NCBI RefSeq assembly: GCF_030553305.1
Contig: NZ_JARRAH010000001.1
Span: 2,480,001 to 2,544,000, forward strand
Direction of reading: 5' to 3'
Length of the DNA: 64,000 bases
Origin: Halomarina ordinaria
GTDB taxonomy: Archaea > Halobacteriota > Halobacteria > Halobacteriales > Haloarculaceae
Of this stretch, positions 1-8,127 are shown in pieces (position 1 is the stretch's first letter; each line of letters starts with the position of its first letter). Under the pieces are notes generated by a model, which was not told the origin of the DNA, searched no databases, and saw only the letters and a program-made list of their open reading frames with translations. Position numbers and translations under genes: made by a program.

Positions 1-246
1 GGGGTGTGCGTCGAAACAGTCCTTCCAGTAGCGCGCGCGGCCCGTCCCCACGTCGGCGTCGATGGCCGCGTCGGGGATGCGCTCCGGTGTGATGCGCGTG
101 CGTGCGGCGAACTCCGGTCCCGGCCGCACGACGACGGTGTCGAGGACGCGCCGCCCGCGCGTCCCGGCACCGAGCTGTCGGCTCACGAGTCGTCCCTCTC
201 CCTCCAGCCGGGCGCACAGCGTCATCTCGAAGGCGAACTCGCGCAC
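1..246 (-). CDS. DUF5787-like haloarchaeal protein, N-terminal part (runs off left edge)
   Basis: An open reading frame runs from a GTG at 246 to the left edge without a stop (82 codons seen). It begins VREFAFEMTLCARLEGEG and continues with a charged, Arg-rich stretch that includes RYWKDCFDAHP. The start resembles the haloarchaeal family named DUF5787, of unknown function; this is recalled family knowledge, not a search result. The GTG is the only plausible start, because no in-frame ATG lies just upstream. The rest of the gene is outside the window. Confidence 0.6.
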   Translation of the reverse strand, partial: MREFAFEMTLCARLEGEGRLVSRQLGAGTRGRRVLDTVVVRPGPEFAARTRITPERIPDAAIDADVGTGRARYWKDCFDAHP

Positions 247-387
247 GTGACGAGTTAGTCCGGCGGCGACAAAAGCGGCGCGCTCACCCGGCGGGAGCGT
301 GTCCGTCCGCGTCAAATCCCGGACGTCGACGCGTCGCTCCGCCGGGGTCGCAGTGGTCCCGGGGTCGAACGCGCGCGGCGCGCCCCG

Positions 388-501
388 TCACTCCTCGGTG
401 ACGGGAATCTCGTAGCCAGCGAGGGGTTCTCGCTCCTGATGGCGAGACGGGCCGGCGAGGTTCGCGGTGAGCAGCGTGCCGAGCTGTCGCAGTCCTGGCA
501 T
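388..501 (-). CDS. Small conserved-looking 37-residue protein
   Basis: A 37-codon frame starts at ATG 501 (MPGLRQLGTLLTANLAGP) and ends IPVTEE. The frame stays open for 50 codons upstream, but the ATG at 501 is preceded by a T/A-rich, promoter-like stretch (around 520-530) and a purine-rich run, so I prefer it. No domain is recognised. It lies in the gap upstream of aif2g and is transcribed divergently from it. The case for coding is the acidic C-terminus and the fit of the promoter; it could still be spurious. Confidence 0.45.
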   Translation of the reverse strand: MPGLRQLGTLLTANLAGPSRHQEREPLAGYEIPVTEE

Positions 502-614
502 GAGGAACACCTCTCGGAGAACTCCTAAAGCCGTTTCGCAGGTGTCTGACGGCCGTTCGACGCGCGTCTGCCGGCGGCCGCGTGGTGTGGTGCGCCGGGG
601 CGTCAGGGACCGTG

Positions 615-662
615 AACCGCCAAGGTTAAATCCGCCACGCGGCGATATCACGCTATTACTTC
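615..662 (+). promoter_or_regulatory. Promoter of aif2g
   Basis: An AT-rich island (GGTTAAATCC, about 623-632) stands out in very GC-rich DNA about 35 bases before the aif2g ATG at 663. The spacing fits an archaeal TATA box with a short leader. No Shine-Dalgarno sequence is evident. Confidence 0.5.
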
Positions 663-1892
663 ATGACAGGGAACCACCGTCAACCGGAGGTGAATATCGG
701 ACTCGTCGGCCACGTCGACCACGGAAAGACGACGCTGGTCCAGGCACTCAGTGGCGAGTGGACCGACCAGCACTCCGAGGAGATGAAGCGAGGTATCTCG
801 ATTCGTCTCGGATACGCCGACGCGACGTTCCGACGGTGCCCTGGCATGGACGCGCCGGAGGGGTACACCGTCGAGGAGACGTGTCCCGACGGCGGCGAGA
901 GCGAGGTCCTCCGTACGGTCTCGTTCGTCGACGCCCCCGGCCACGAGACGCTGATGGCGACCATGCTCTCGGGTGCCTCGATGATGGACGGCGCCGTCCT
1001 CCTCGTCGCGGCCAACGAGCCGGTCCCGCAGGCACAGACCGCAGAACACCTGATGGCGCTCGACATCATCGGTATCGAGAACATCGTCATCGCGCAGAAC
1101 AAGGTCGACCTCGTCGACGCCGACCGCGCCCGCGAGAACTACCGCGAGATACAGGAGTTCGTCGAGGGCACCGTCGCCGAGGGGGCGCCGGTCGTCCCCA
1201 TCTCGGCCCAGCAGGAGGTCAACATGGACCTCCTCATCGGGGCCATCGAGGAGCACATCCCGACGCCCGAGCGCGCCGACGGCGACGACGCGCGGATGCA
1301 GGTCGCGCGCAGTTTCGACATCAACCGACCGGGGACCACGTTCGACGGCCTGACCGGCGGCGTCCTCGGCGGGAGCCTGACGCAGGGTCGCCTCCGCGTC
1401 GGCGACGACCTGGAGATACGTCCCGGGCGTCGCGTCGAGGACGGCGGTCAGGCCGAGTACCAGCCCGTGAGCACGTCCGTCCGGTCGCTACAGGCCGGCG
1501 GTGCGACCGTCGACGAGGTGACCCCCGGCGGACTCCTCGGCGTCGGCACGGGCCTCGACCCCTCGCTGACGAAGGGCGACTCGCTGGCCGGGCAGGTCGC
1601 CGGGCCGCCGGGGAGCCTCCCGCCGACGTGGGAGCAGTTCACCATGGACGTCGAACTGCTCGACCGCCTCGTCGGGAGCGAGGAGGACATCGACCCCGTG
1701 AACACGGGCGAACCGCTCATGCTCACGGTCGGGACGGCCACCACCGTCGGCGCGGTGACGAGCGCCCGCGAGGGCGAGTGTGAGGTGAAACTGAAGCGCC
1801 CCGTCTGCGCCGAACCGGGGGCGAAGATCGCCATCAACCGGCGGGTCGGCACCCGCTGGCGGCTCATCGGTATCGGGACGCTCACCGAATGA
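663..1892 (+). CDS. eif2g: Translation initiation factor aIF2 subunit gamma
   Basis: GTP-binding core of the archaeal aIF2 complex, which delivers initiator Met-tRNA to the small ribosomal subunit. At 409 residues it has the usual family length. The G domain shows GHVDHGKT (residues 16-23), DAPGH (90-94) and an NKVD motif near residue 146, followed by the two beta-barrel domains expected of the EF-Tu superfamily. The zinc-knuckle region keeps only Cys59 and Cys74 (CPGMD and CPDGG), so the usual four-cysteine pattern is incomplete. The stop overlaps the start of the next gene by four bases, which suggests co-transcription with the PIN gene and probably rpo7. Confidence 0.97.
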   Translation: MTGNHRQPEVNIGLVGHVDHGKTTLVQALSGEWTDQHSEEMKRGISIRLGYADATFRRCPGMDAPEGYTVEETCPDGGESEVLRTVSFVDAPGHETLMATMLSGASMMDGAVLLVAANEPVPQAQTAEHLMALDIIGIENIVIAQNKVDLVDADRARENYREIQEFVEGTVAEGAPVVPISAQQEVNMDLLIGAIEEHIPTPERADGDDARMQVARSFDINRPGTTFDGLTGGVLGGSLTQGRLRVGDDLEIRPGRRVEDGGQAEYQPVSTSVRSLQAGGATVDEVTPGGLLGVGTGLDPSLTKGDSLAGQVAGPPGSLPPTWEQFTMDVELLDRLVGSEEDIDPVNTGEPLMLTVGTATTVGAVTSAREGECEVKLKRPVCAEPGAKIAINRRVGTRWRLIGIGTLTE

Positions 1893-2251
1893 GGGTCGCC
1901 CTGGACACCAGCGCGCTGATGATGCCGGTCGAGTGTGACGTCCGCGTCTTCGACGAACTCGACCGCCTGCTGACGGAGTACGACTGCATCACGCCGCGCC
2001 CGGTGCTCCGGGAACTCGACAAACTCGCCGAGGGACGGGGGACGGAGGCGACCGCCGCCGCCGTCGGCCGCGACCTCGCGGCGCGGTGTGCGACGGTCGA
2101 GACGGAGGCGACGTACGCCGACGACGCGCTCGTCGAACTCGCCGAGCGCGGCGCGTGCGACTACGTGGTCACGAACGACGGCCCCCTGCGTGACCGCCTC
2201 TCGGTCGGGGTAATCGGTATAAGGGGGCGAAACAAACTCGCAATCCACTAA
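1889..2251 (+). CDS. PIN-domain ribonuclease, Fcf1/Nob1-like
   Basis: A 120-residue single PIN domain. Conserved acidic positions are visible: Asp6 (VALDTSAL), Glu42 (VLRELDKL), Asp91 and Asp97 ([11 protein letters not shown]), which would bind the catalytic Mg/Mn ions of a single-strand RNA nuclease. It overlaps aif2g by four bases (ATGA) and is followed two bases later by rpo7. This position among translation and transcription genes favours an rRNA-maturation or RNA-quality role over a VapC toxin; no antitoxin gene is next to it. The exact substrate cannot be read from sequence. Confidence 0.85.
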   Translation: MRVALDTSALMMPVECDVRVFDELDRLLTEYDCITPRPVLRELDKLAEGRGTEATAAAVGRDLAARCATVETEATYADDALVELAERGACDYVVTNDGPLRDRLSVGVIGIRGRNKLAIH

Positions 2252-2253
2252 CT

Positions 2254-2817
2254 ATGTACAAGAGGGTCAGACTACGCGATACGGTCGAGGTGCCCCCCCG
2301 GTTCCTCGACAACGTCTCGGAACAGCTCGTGAAGGAACTCCTGCAGGACAAACTCGAGGGGCGCATGGACGCCTCCGTCGGGTCGGTCGTCAGCGTCGTC
2401 GACGTCGTCGACATCGGCGAGGGCACCGTCCTCCCCAACCGCCCCGGCGTCTACTACGAGGCGGAGTTCGACGCGGTCACGTTCGACCCGGAGATGCAGG
2501 AGGTCATCGACGGCGAGGTGGTCGAGGTGGTGAACTTCGGCGCGTTCGTCGGCATCGGCCCCGTCGACGGCCTGCTGCACGTCTCGCAGATCTCCGACGA
2601 GTACCTCGCGTTCGACGAGGAGGGCCAGCAACTCGCCTCCCGGGAGTCCAACCAGGCGCTCGGCGTCGGCGACGCGGTCCGCGCCCGCATCGTCACCAAG
2701 AGCATCGACGAGCGCAACCCCCGGGACTCGAAGATCGGCCTGACGGCGAAACAGCCGGGCCTCGGCAAGCACGGCTGGCTCCGCGAGGAACACGAACAGG
2801 CCGCGGCGGGTGAGTGA
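2254..2817 (+). CDS. rpo7: DNA-directed RNA polymerase subunit Rpo7 (E', RpoE1)
   Basis: Stalk subunit of archaeal RNA polymerase, which with Rpo4 binds nascent RNA and assists open-complex formation. At 187 residues it is of standard length. The N-terminal RNP-like half starts MYKRVRLRDTVEVPP. The C-terminal half is an S1/OB domain recognisable from GEVVEVVNFGAFVGIGPVDG and LLHVSQISDEYL (about residues 85-115). The ATG is two bases after the PIN gene stop. The gene ends two bases before the preferred spt4 start, as in the conserved archaeal rpoE1-spt4 pair. Confidence 0.96.
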   Translation: MYKRVRLRDTVEVPPRFLDNVSEQLVKELLQDKLEGRMDASVGSVVSVVDVVDIGEGTVLPNRPGVYYEAEFDAVTFDPEMQEVIDGEVVEVVNFGAFVGIGPVDGLLHVSQISDEYLAFDEEGQQLASRESNQALGVGDAVRARIVTKSIDERNPRDSKIGLTAKQPGLGKHGWLREEHEQAAAGE

Positions 2818-2819
2818 GG

Positions 2820-3017
2820 ATGGCGAAGCGACTCGTCTGCCGCGAGTGTCACCGCGTGCAGGAGGCCGGCGAGGAACAGTCCTGCGTCATCTGCGGGTCC
2901 ACCTCGCTCACCGAGGACTGGGCGGGGTACGTCGTCATCGCCCACCCGGAGCGAAGCGAGATCGCCCAGGAGATGGACGTGACCGAACCCGGCGCCTACG
3001 CGCTGAAGGTCCGCTGA
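2820..3017 (+). CDS. spt4: Transcription elongation factor Spt4 (RpoE'')
   Basis: A 65-residue zinc protein that partners Spt5 to keep RNA polymerase processive. A zinc ribbon is clear: Cys7 and Cys10 (VCRECH) with Cys22 and Cys25 (SCVICGS). The C-terminal part AGYVVIAHPERSEIA is typical of archaeal Spt4. I use the ATG at 2820 (MAKRLVCREC). A GTG two codons upstream at 2814 would overlap the rpo7 stop and is a possible alternative. It sits directly behind rpo7. Confidence 0.94.
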   Translation: MAKRLVCRECHRVQEAGEEQSCVICGSTSLTEDWAGYVVIAHPERSEIAQEMDVTEPGAYALKVR

Positions 3018-3024
3018 CGGCTCG

Positions 3025-3573
3025 ATGCTCCGCCTCCCGGACGCGCTGCGCGCCGACCTGAAAGACCCCGTCGGCCCGCTCTACACCGACCCCGCGGCGC
3101 TGCTCGCGGCGGCCGGCGACGGACCGCTCGTGACCGTCGGCGACGTCGTCACCGACTACCTCCTGCGCGAGACGGTCCCGGACGTGGCGCTGGTCGACGA
3201 CCGGACCAAGCGCGCGCCCCTCGAAGAGCGCGTCGACCGCTCGCCGTTCGACCGCACGGTACACGTCGAGAACCCCGCGGCGACCCTCTCGCGGGACCTG
3301 CTCGCCGCGCTCCGGGACGCGCTCGCGAGCGAGGCGACGACCGTCCTCGAGGTCGACGGCGAGGAGGACCTCGCGGCGGTGCCGGCCATCGCCATCGCGC
3401 CCGACGGCGCGACGGTCGTCTACGGGCAACCGGACGAGGGGATGGTGTGCGTCGTCGTCGACGCGGAGACGCGCGCGGCGATGCGGGCGTTCCTCGCGGA
3501 GATGGACGGCGAGCGCGAGGCGGCGGCGGCGCTGCTCGACCTCGACCTCGACCTCGACTCCGCCGGCGACTGA
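3025..3573 (+). CDS. GTP-dependent dephospho-CoA kinase (DUF359 family)
   Basis: Last step of archaeal coenzyme A synthesis, phosphorylating dephospho-CoA with GTP. The 182-residue protein matches the DUF359 family in layout: N-terminal MLRLPDALRADLKDPVGPLY, then VTVGDVVTDYLL and LVDDRTKRAP (about 37-66), VENPAATLSRDL (about 82-93), and EVDGEEDL with a GATVVYGQPDEGMV stretch further on. These are the conserved Asp-rich motifs of the family. It starts eight bases after spt4, in the same operon-like run. The C-terminus ends in an acidic Leu-Asp repeat. Confidence 0.9.
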   Translation: MLRLPDALRADLKDPVGPLYTDPAALLAAAGDGPLVTVGDVVTDYLLRETVPDVALVDDRTKRAPLEERVDRSPFDRTVHVENPAATLSRDLLAALRDALASEATTVLEVDGEEDLAAVPAIAIAPDGATVVYGQPDEGMVCVVVDAETRAAMRAFLAEMDGEREAAAALLDLDLDLDSAGD

Positions 3574-3639
3574 CGACGCGCCGGCCGTCGCCTCCCGTCG
3601 ACGCACCGATTCAACCCCACGCGTCGCATCTATCGCTTC

Positions 3640-3683
3640 GAAATCCTTTTAGCCGACTCGGGAGGAATTACGCACAACGAACC
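3640..3683 (+). promoter_or_regulatory. Promoter and leader of rps24e-rps27ae
   Basis: CGAAATCCTTTTAGCC at about 3639-3654 has a TATA-like core (CTTTTAG) some 30-35 bases before the rps24e ATG. GGAGG at 3661-3665 lies about 20 bases upstream of the ATG, too far for a typical Shine-Dalgarno sequence. Confidence 0.5.
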
Positions 3684-3998
3684 ATGGACATCGAAATCAT
3701 CGAGGAGGTCGAGAACCCCATGTTGCACCGGTCCGACGTGCGGTTCCAGGTCGTCCACGACGAGGCGACCCCCTCCCGACTCTCCGTTCGCGACAGTCTC
3801 GCCGCGAAGTTGAACAAGGACGCGGACGAAGTGGTCCTCCACTCGCTCGACACGAAGTACGGCATGCGAAAGACCCTCGGCTACGCGAAGGTCTACGACA
3901 CCTCCGAGGACGCCCAGGCGGTCGAACAGGAGTACATGCTCGAACGCAACAAGATCGGTGTCGACGAGGACGCCGACGCCGAGGCGGAGGAGGCCTGA
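3684..3998 (+). CDS. rps24e: 30S ribosomal protein S24e
   Basis: A 104-residue ribosomal protein of the archaeal/eukaryotic S24e family. Visible family features are [21 protein letters not shown] at the start, [15 protein letters not shown], and [16 protein letters not shown] (about 57-72). It has the acidic tail common in haloarchaea ([11 protein letters not shown]). I choose the ATG at 3684 over the longer upstream frame because homologues begin at this motif and a promoter sits about 35 bases before it. The next gene, rps27ae, begins one base after the stop codon. Confidence 0.96.
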   Translation: MDIEIIEEVENPMLHRSDVRFQVVHDEATPSRLSVRDSLAAKLNKDADEVVLHSLDTKYGMRKTLGYAKVYDTSEDAQAVEQEYMLERNKIGVDEDADAEAEEA

Positions 3999-3999
3999 G

Positions 4000-4134
4000 A
4001 TGGCGCGCCACGAGTACTACGACGAGGACGGCACGACCTCGAAGGAGCAGTGTCCCCGCTGTGGCGACACCTTCCTCGCGGAGCACGACGACCGCAAACA
4101 CTGCGGCAAGTGCGGCTACACCGAGTGGCTCTGA
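4000..4134 (+). CDS. rps27ae: 30S ribosomal protein S27ae (zinc-ribbon)
   Basis: A 44-residue zinc-binding ribosomal protein beginning [21 protein letters not shown]. Four zinc ligands are visible: Cys18 and Cys21 (CPRC) and Cys35 and Cys38 (CGKC), followed by GYTEWL. This is the archaeal S27ae pattern. The start ATG is one base after the S24e stop, the arrangement expected for this conserved gene pair, which is often followed by kae1-bud32 as here. Confidence 0.96.
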   Translation: MARHEYYDEDGTTSKEQCPRCGDTFLAEHDDRKHCGKCGYTEWL

Positions 4135-4143
4135 ACTGAGCAC

Positions 4144-5715
4144 GTGCGCGTTCTCGGTATCGAGGGGACGGCGTGGGCGGCCTCGGCGGCCGTCTACGAC
4201 ACCGAAACCGACGAGACGACGATTTTCACCGACGCCTACCAGCCCGAGAGCGGCGGCATCCACCCGCGCGAGGCGGCCGAACACATGCGTTCCGCGATTC
4301 CGGCCGTCGTCTGGCGCGCGCGCGACCACGCCGGCGACGACGTCGACGCCGTCGCGTTCTCTCGCGGCCCCGGCCTCGGGCCGTGTCTCCGCATCGTCGG
4401 CACCGCCGCGCGGGCCGTCGCGGGCGGCCTCGGCGTGCCGCTGGTCGGCGTCAACCACATGCTCGCACACCTCGAGATCGGCCGTCACCGCTCGGGGTTC
4501 GACTCGCCGGTCTGCCTGAACGCGAGCGGCGCGAACGCCCACCTGCTCGGGTTCCACGGCGGGCGCTACCGCGTCCTCGGCGAGACGATGGACACCGGCG
4601 TCGGCAACGCCATCGACAAGTTCACGCGCCACGTCGGCTGGTCGCACCCCGGCGGCCCGAAGGTCGAGGCGCGGGCGAAGGACGGCGAGTACGTCGACCT
4701 GCCCTACGTCGTCAAGGGGATGGACTTCTCGTTCTCGGGCATCATGAGCGCCGCCAAGGAGGCCGTCGACGACGGCGAGCGGGTCGAAGACGTCTGCTTC
4801 TCGCTGCAGGAGCACGTCTTCGCGATGCTCTGTGAGGTGTCCGAACGCGCGCTCTCGCTGACGGGCAACGACGAACTCGTCCTCGGCGGCGGCGTCGGGC
4901 AGAACGCTCGGCTCCGGGCGATGCTCGGGGAGATGTGCGCCCAGCGCGGCGCGCGCTTTCACGCGCCCGAACCGCGCTTCCTGCGCGACAACGCCGGCAT
5001 GATAGCGGTGCTGGGCGCGAAGATGGCCGACGCCGGCGACACCGTCGCCATCGAGGACTCGCGGGTCCGCCCCGACTTCCGCCCCGACGACGTGCCCGTC
5101 ACCTGGCGGGCGGGCGAGGACGTCGCCCGCGGCGGCGACGACGCGGGCACCCAGCGCGGCGCGGAGGCGACCGTCTCGCTCGACGACCGGGTGGCGAAGG
5201 CGCGCGAGCCGAAGGGGTACCGCCACCCCGCGCTCGACGCCCGACTCCGCCGCGAGCGTACGCGCGGCGAGGCGCGACTCCTGCGCGACGCGCGACGCCT
5301 CGGCGTCCCGACGCCCGTCCTCTCGGACGTCGACCCCCGCGAGGCGACGCTCACCATGGAGCGCGTCGGCGACTGCGACCTGCGCGAGCGACTCACCGAG
5401 GAGGGCGTCCGGTCGGTGGGTCGCCACCTCGCCACCCTGCACGGGGCGGGCATCGTCCACGGCGACCCGACGACGCGGAACGTCCGGGTGGGGCGCAGGA
5501 CGTGGCTCATCGACTTCGGCCTCGGGTACCACTCCCGGCACGTCGAGGACTACGCGATGGACCTCCACGTGTTCGAGGGGTCGCTCGGGGGGACGGCCGA
5601 CGACCCCGTCCCCCTCATCGCGGCGTTCGAGGACGCCTACGCCGACGCCGGCGACCCCGCCGTCGTCGAGCAGTTGCGCGAGGTCGAGCGCCGGGGGCGC
5701 TACCGGTCGGAGTGA
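4144..5715 (+). CDS. Kae1-Bud32 fusion, KEOPS tRNA t6A transferase and kinase
   Basis: A bifunctional 523-residue protein of the KEOPS complex, which adds threonylcarbamoyl to A37 of ANN-decoding tRNAs. Residues 1 to about 325 are the Kae1 ASKHA-fold enzyme (starts VRVLGIEGTAW); the metal-binding His pair is His105 and His109 in NHMLAHLE. A linker of about 25 residues leads to the Bud32 RIO-type kinase. Its KGYRHPALDARLRRERT segment, catalytic HGD (Asp441) and metal-binding DFG (Asp457) are intact. The fusion is common in euryarchaea. A GTG start nine bases after rps27ae is used. Confidence 0.97.
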   Translation: MRVLGIEGTAWAASAAVYDTETDETTIFTDAYQPESGGIHPREAAEHMRSAIPAVVWRARDHAGDDVDAVAFSRGPGLGPCLRIVGTAARAVAGGLGVPLVGVNHMLAHLEIGRHRSGFDSPVCLNASGANAHLLGFHGGRYRVLGETMDTGVGNAIDKFTRHVGWSHPGGPKVEARAKDGEYVDLPYVVKGMDFSFSGIMSAAKEAVDDGERVEDVCFSLQEHVFAMLCEVSERALSLTGNDELVLGGGVGQNARLRAMLGEMCAQRGARFHAPEPRFLRDNAGMIAVLGAKMADAGDTVAIEDSRVRPDFRPDDVPVTWRAGEDVARGGDDAGTQRGAEATVSLDDRVAKAREPKGYRHPALDARLRRERTRGEARLLRDARRLGVPTPVLSDVDPREATLTMERVGDCDLRERLTEEGVRSVGRHLATLHGAGIVHGDPTTRNVRVGRRTWLIDFGLGYHSRHVEDYAMDLHVFEGSLGGTADDPVPLIAAFEDAYADAGDPAVVEQLREVERRGRYRSE

Positions 5716-5758
5716 CGCGGTGGTAAACGACTTAACGACCCCGGCCGTATCGGGTGCC

Positions 5759-6028
5759 ATGGCAGACAAGCCCCAGTCCGGCGAACTGTTCGGCGTCCCG
5801 TACAACTTCGAGCGACCCAGCATCGGCCGGATGCTCTCCTCGTACTGGCGGCCCGACGAGGGGATGCTCGTCGAGAAGCCGTTCGGCATCGGCTACACGC
5901 TCAACCTCGCCAACTGGCGCTCGTGGGTCGTCCTGGCCATCGCGGGCGCGCTGGTCTACCAGGAGCGCAGCGGGAGCGACCCCGACGAGTTCGCCGAGGA
6001 CGAACCCGTCGAGGTCATCGTCGACTGA
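5759..6028 (+). CDS. DUF5808-type small protein with one membrane segment
   Basis: An 89-residue haloarchaeal protein. The N-terminal half (GELFGVPYNFERPS, WRPDEGMLVEKPFGIGYTLNLANW) matches the DUF5808 signature as I know it. It is followed by a short hydrophobic segment (SWVVLAIAGALVYQ, about 60-73) and an acidic tail. The function is unknown; it is probably anchored to the membrane. The ATG at 5759 follows an AT-containing stretch (GTAAACGACTTAACG) that may be its promoter, so it need not be co-transcribed with kae1-bud32. Confidence 0.75.
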   Translation: MADKPQSGELFGVPYNFERPSIGRMLSSYWRPDEGMLVEKPFGIGYTLNLANWRSWVVLAIAGALVYQERSGSDPDEFAEDEPVEVIVD

Positions 6029-6090
6029 CGGCGTCGCCCCGCCCCGCTCCGAACCGACGCCTCTTTTCTCGGGCCGCACCCACCGCCGGT

Positions 6091-6750
6091 ATGCTCAGCT
6101 ACGTCACGACCAACCCGGGGAAGGTCCGGGAGGCCCGCGAGTACCTCTCGGCGGTCGAGTCGGTCGACTTCGACTACACGGAGATACAGGCCGACGCGCT
6201 CGGACCCATCGCCGCCCGGGGCGCCCGCGAGGCCTACGAGTACGTCGGCGGCCCCGTCCTCGTCGACGACGCGGGCCTGTTCGTCGAGGCGCTCGACGGC
6301 TTCCCGGGACCGTACTCCGCCTACGTGGAACACACGGTGGGTGTCGAGCGCGTCGGTCGGCTGGCGCGCGACGCCGTCGACCCGGAGACGCCCGCGCGGG
6401 CGCACTTCCGGTGCGTCCTCGCCTACTGCGACGGGGGGACGTTCGAGGCGACGCCCGAACCCGTCGACCACGGCGACCGGCGGGGCCACGACCTCGCGGC
6501 GGCCGAGCGCGCCACCGCCGAGACCGACGACAGCGTCGTGGGCGGTGACCTCCCGGTGAAACTGTTCGAGGGGTCGGTTCCCGGGCGCATCGTCGAACCG
6601 CGCGGTGAGGGGGGATTCGGCTACGACCCCGTCTTCGAACACGACGGGACGACGCTCGCCGAGATGAGTACCGAGGAGAAGAACGCCGTCTCCCACCGCG
6701 GCCGGGCGCTCGCGCGCTTCGCCGAGTGGTACCGCGGGCGCGAGGAGTGA
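6091..6750 (+). CDS. XTP/dITP diphosphatase (RdgB/HAM1 family)
   Basis: House-cleaning pyrophosphatase that hydrolyses dITP, XTP and ITP. The 219-residue protein starts MLSYVTTNPGKVREAREYL, the substrate-binding start motif, and has VLVDDAGLFVEALDGFPGPYS (about 55-75) and GEGGFGYDPVFEHDG near residue 176, all hallmark motifs of the family. Between ATPEP and LFEGSVPGRIV lies an extra, polar and acidic stretch of about 35 residues not present in the minimal enzyme, probably a surface loop. The ATG at 6091 is the family start; the longer upstream frame is not supported. Confidence 0.93.
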   Translation: MLSYVTTNPGKVREAREYLSAVESVDFDYTEIQADALGPIAARGAREAYEYVGGPVLVDDAGLFVEALDGFPGPYSAYVEHTVGVERVGRLARDAVDPETPARAHFRCVLAYCDGGTFEATPEPVDHGDRRGHDLAAAERATAETDDSVVGGDLPVKLFEGSVPGRIVEPRGEGGFGYDPVFEHDGTTLAEMSTEEKNAVSHRGRALARFAEWYRGREE

Positions 6751-6785
6751 GGGGTTATCCACCGACTACCGTCGTCCTGCCCCGT

Positions 6786-6831
6786 CGAACGGCCGATTAC
6801 GCTCCTCGGACGAGGGACGAACGGCCGATTA
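6786..6831 (+). repeat. Pair of 14-bp direct repeats
   Basis: CGAACGGCCGATTA occurs at 6786-6799 and again at 6818-6831, 32 bases apart, in the gap before the RecA-like gene. The second copy overlaps the left arm of the inverted repeat described next. The two together may form a regulatory region. Confidence 0.8.
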
Positions 6832-6886
6832 GTCACGCTATCGAGACGTTGTCCGGACGATAACTAAGGTCCGTTCGTCCCTCGTC
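6809..6886 (+). repeat. 16-bp perfect inverted repeat upstream of the RecA-like gene
   Basis: GACGAGGGACGAACGG (6809-6824) is exactly reverse-complemented at 6871-6886 (CCGTTCGTCCCTCGTC) with 46 bases between. The right arm ends seven bases before the ATG at 6893. It could be an operator pair, or, if transcription starts further upstream, a hairpin masking the start. A weak TATA-like ATAACTAAG lies between the arms near 6860. Confidence 0.8.
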
Positions 6887-6892
6887 GGGGTG

Positions 6893-7516
6893 ATGAAGTC
6901 GCGTCCCGTTCGGCCCCTGACGACGGGTGTGTCCACGCTCGACCGCCTCCTCGGCGGCGGCTTCGCGCCGGGGTCCGTCGTCGCGCTGGTGACGCCCGCC
7001 GCCGCGCAGGTCGACCCGCTGCTCGCCGCGTTCGTCGCCGACCGCGACGTCTGCTACCTCTCGACCGAGCGGCCGGCCGGCGAACTGCGCCGGCAGTACG
7101 ACACCGCCCGGGGGCGATTCGACGTGGGGCGCACGAGCGCGGACGACCTGCTCGCGGCACCCGAGGCTGCCCTCGACTCCGCCGCGCAGGAACTGGTCGT
7201 CGTCGACCCCGTGAACGCCCTGGAGGGGACGGGCGACGAGGCGCGGTACCGCGCGTTCCTCGACGCGGTGAAGCGACGCGTCGACGAGACCGGCGGTATC
7301 GCGCTCCTCCACTGCGTCGAGATGGGGTCGCCCGACCTGCGCGACCGGACGCTCTACCGGGCGGACGCCGTCTGTCACCTCGTCCAGACCGTCGACGCGA
7401 CGGCCGTCACCACCTCGCTCGTCGTCCCGAAACACCGCGGCGGTCGACCGCTCCTCGACCCGGTCAAACTCGACCTCACCGACCGCGTCCGCGTCGACAC
7501 CAGTCGGGACATCTGA
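6893..7516 (+). CDS. RecA/KaiC-like (RAD55-type) protein with degenerate P-loop
   Basis: A 207-residue single RecA-fold domain of the haloarchaeal RAD55-like group. TTGVSTLDRLLGGGFAPGSVVAL (about 12-34) is the typical entry to a KaiC/RadA ATPase. Where the Walker A GxxGxGKT should follow, there is VTPAAAQVDPLL, with no Lys-Thr/Ser. A Walker B-like strand (LVVVDPVNAL, about 101-110) remains. It is thus likely unable to hydrolyse ATP by the normal mechanism and may be a structural or regulatory relative. GTG at 6890 is an alternative start one codon upstream. The start is preceded by a striking inverted repeat. Confidence 0.75.
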   Translation: MKSRPVRPLTTGVSTLDRLLGGGFAPGSVVALVTPAAAQVDPLLAAFVADRDVCYLSTERPAGELRRQYDTARGRFDVGRTSADDLLAAPEAALDSAAQELVVVDPVNALEGTGDEARYRAFLDAVKRRVDETGGIALLHCVEMGSPDLRDRTLYRADAVCHLVQTVDATAVTTSLVVPKHRGGRPLLDPVKLDLTDRVRVDTSRDI

Positions 7517-7653
7517 CGGACGGGGCCGACCGGCCCGAGAATCGCCGGGACCTCCGTCGAGACGTCGATGGGTGAGATATCCGTTCTCCGACTCGCTCGC
7601 GCGTCCCGTCCCGCCACGAGGACGCGCCGTCCGGCGGTCGAGTTCCCTCCCAC

Positions 7654-8127
7654 CTACGCGCGTGGGTCGCGGTCCGGGCCCGGATACGGTTCGTCGAACG
7701 TCGCCTCGTACATCGTCTCGGGGTCGAACAGGCGGGCGAACGACCGCGGTTCCTTGACGCTCGTCTCGACGCGCGCCCGGAGGGCGGCGCCGGCCGTCGC
7801 GCCGAGCAGTCGGTCGTCGAGCGAGAGGACGTGTGCGGCCTCCCCGCGGTAGGCGGCGGCGAGCGCGGGGTGGTCCTCGGGTGGGTGGTCGACGAGCGTA
7901 GCCTCGGCCTCGACGCGCTCGCGCCAGTCGGCCGCGAGGGTGGCGTCCGCGAGCGTCTCGATGACCCCTGCCGCGTCGTCGAGCAGCGGGTCGCTGGCGA
8001 CGAGCGTCACCCAGGCGTGTGCCCGGACCACGTCGAGGGCGTCGCGTGCGAGTCCACCACAGAGCAGGTCGGCCGCGAGGACGTCCGCGTCGGCGACGAC
8101 CCGGACGGCGCGCTCTGTCGGCGTCAT
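7654..8127 (-). CDS. PIN-like haloarchaeal protein, second gene of a two-gene module
   Basis: A 157-residue protein starting MTPTERAVRVVADADVLAADLL. The early VVADADVLAADLL (Asp residues about 13-15) and later VLSLDDRLLGATAGA (about 103-117) resemble the acidic motifs of a PIN-type nuclease fold. The match is weak, so the assignment rests partly on layout. The ATG at 8127 overlaps the stop of a 31-codon upstream gene by four bases, an arrangement like a toxin-antitoxin pair. The protein ends with the Arg/Asp/Pro-rich segment PGPDRDPRA. Confidence 0.6.
   Translation of the reverse strand: MTPTERAVRVVADADVLAADLLCGGLARDALDVVRAHAWVTLVASDPLLDDAAGVIETLADATLAADWRERVEAEATLVDHPPEDHPALAAAYRGEAAHVLSLDDRLLGATAGAALRARVETSVKEPRSFARLFDPETMYEATFDEPYPGPDRDPRA

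Noticed and set aside
1889-2251. Calling the PIN gene a VapC toxin
   Set aside because: No antitoxin neighbour, and it is embedded between aif2g and rpo7; an RNA-maturation role is more likely.
3697-5889. A 730-codon open frame opposite kae1-bud32
   Set aside because: Antisense to a well-known fusion enzyme; composition typical of a shadow.
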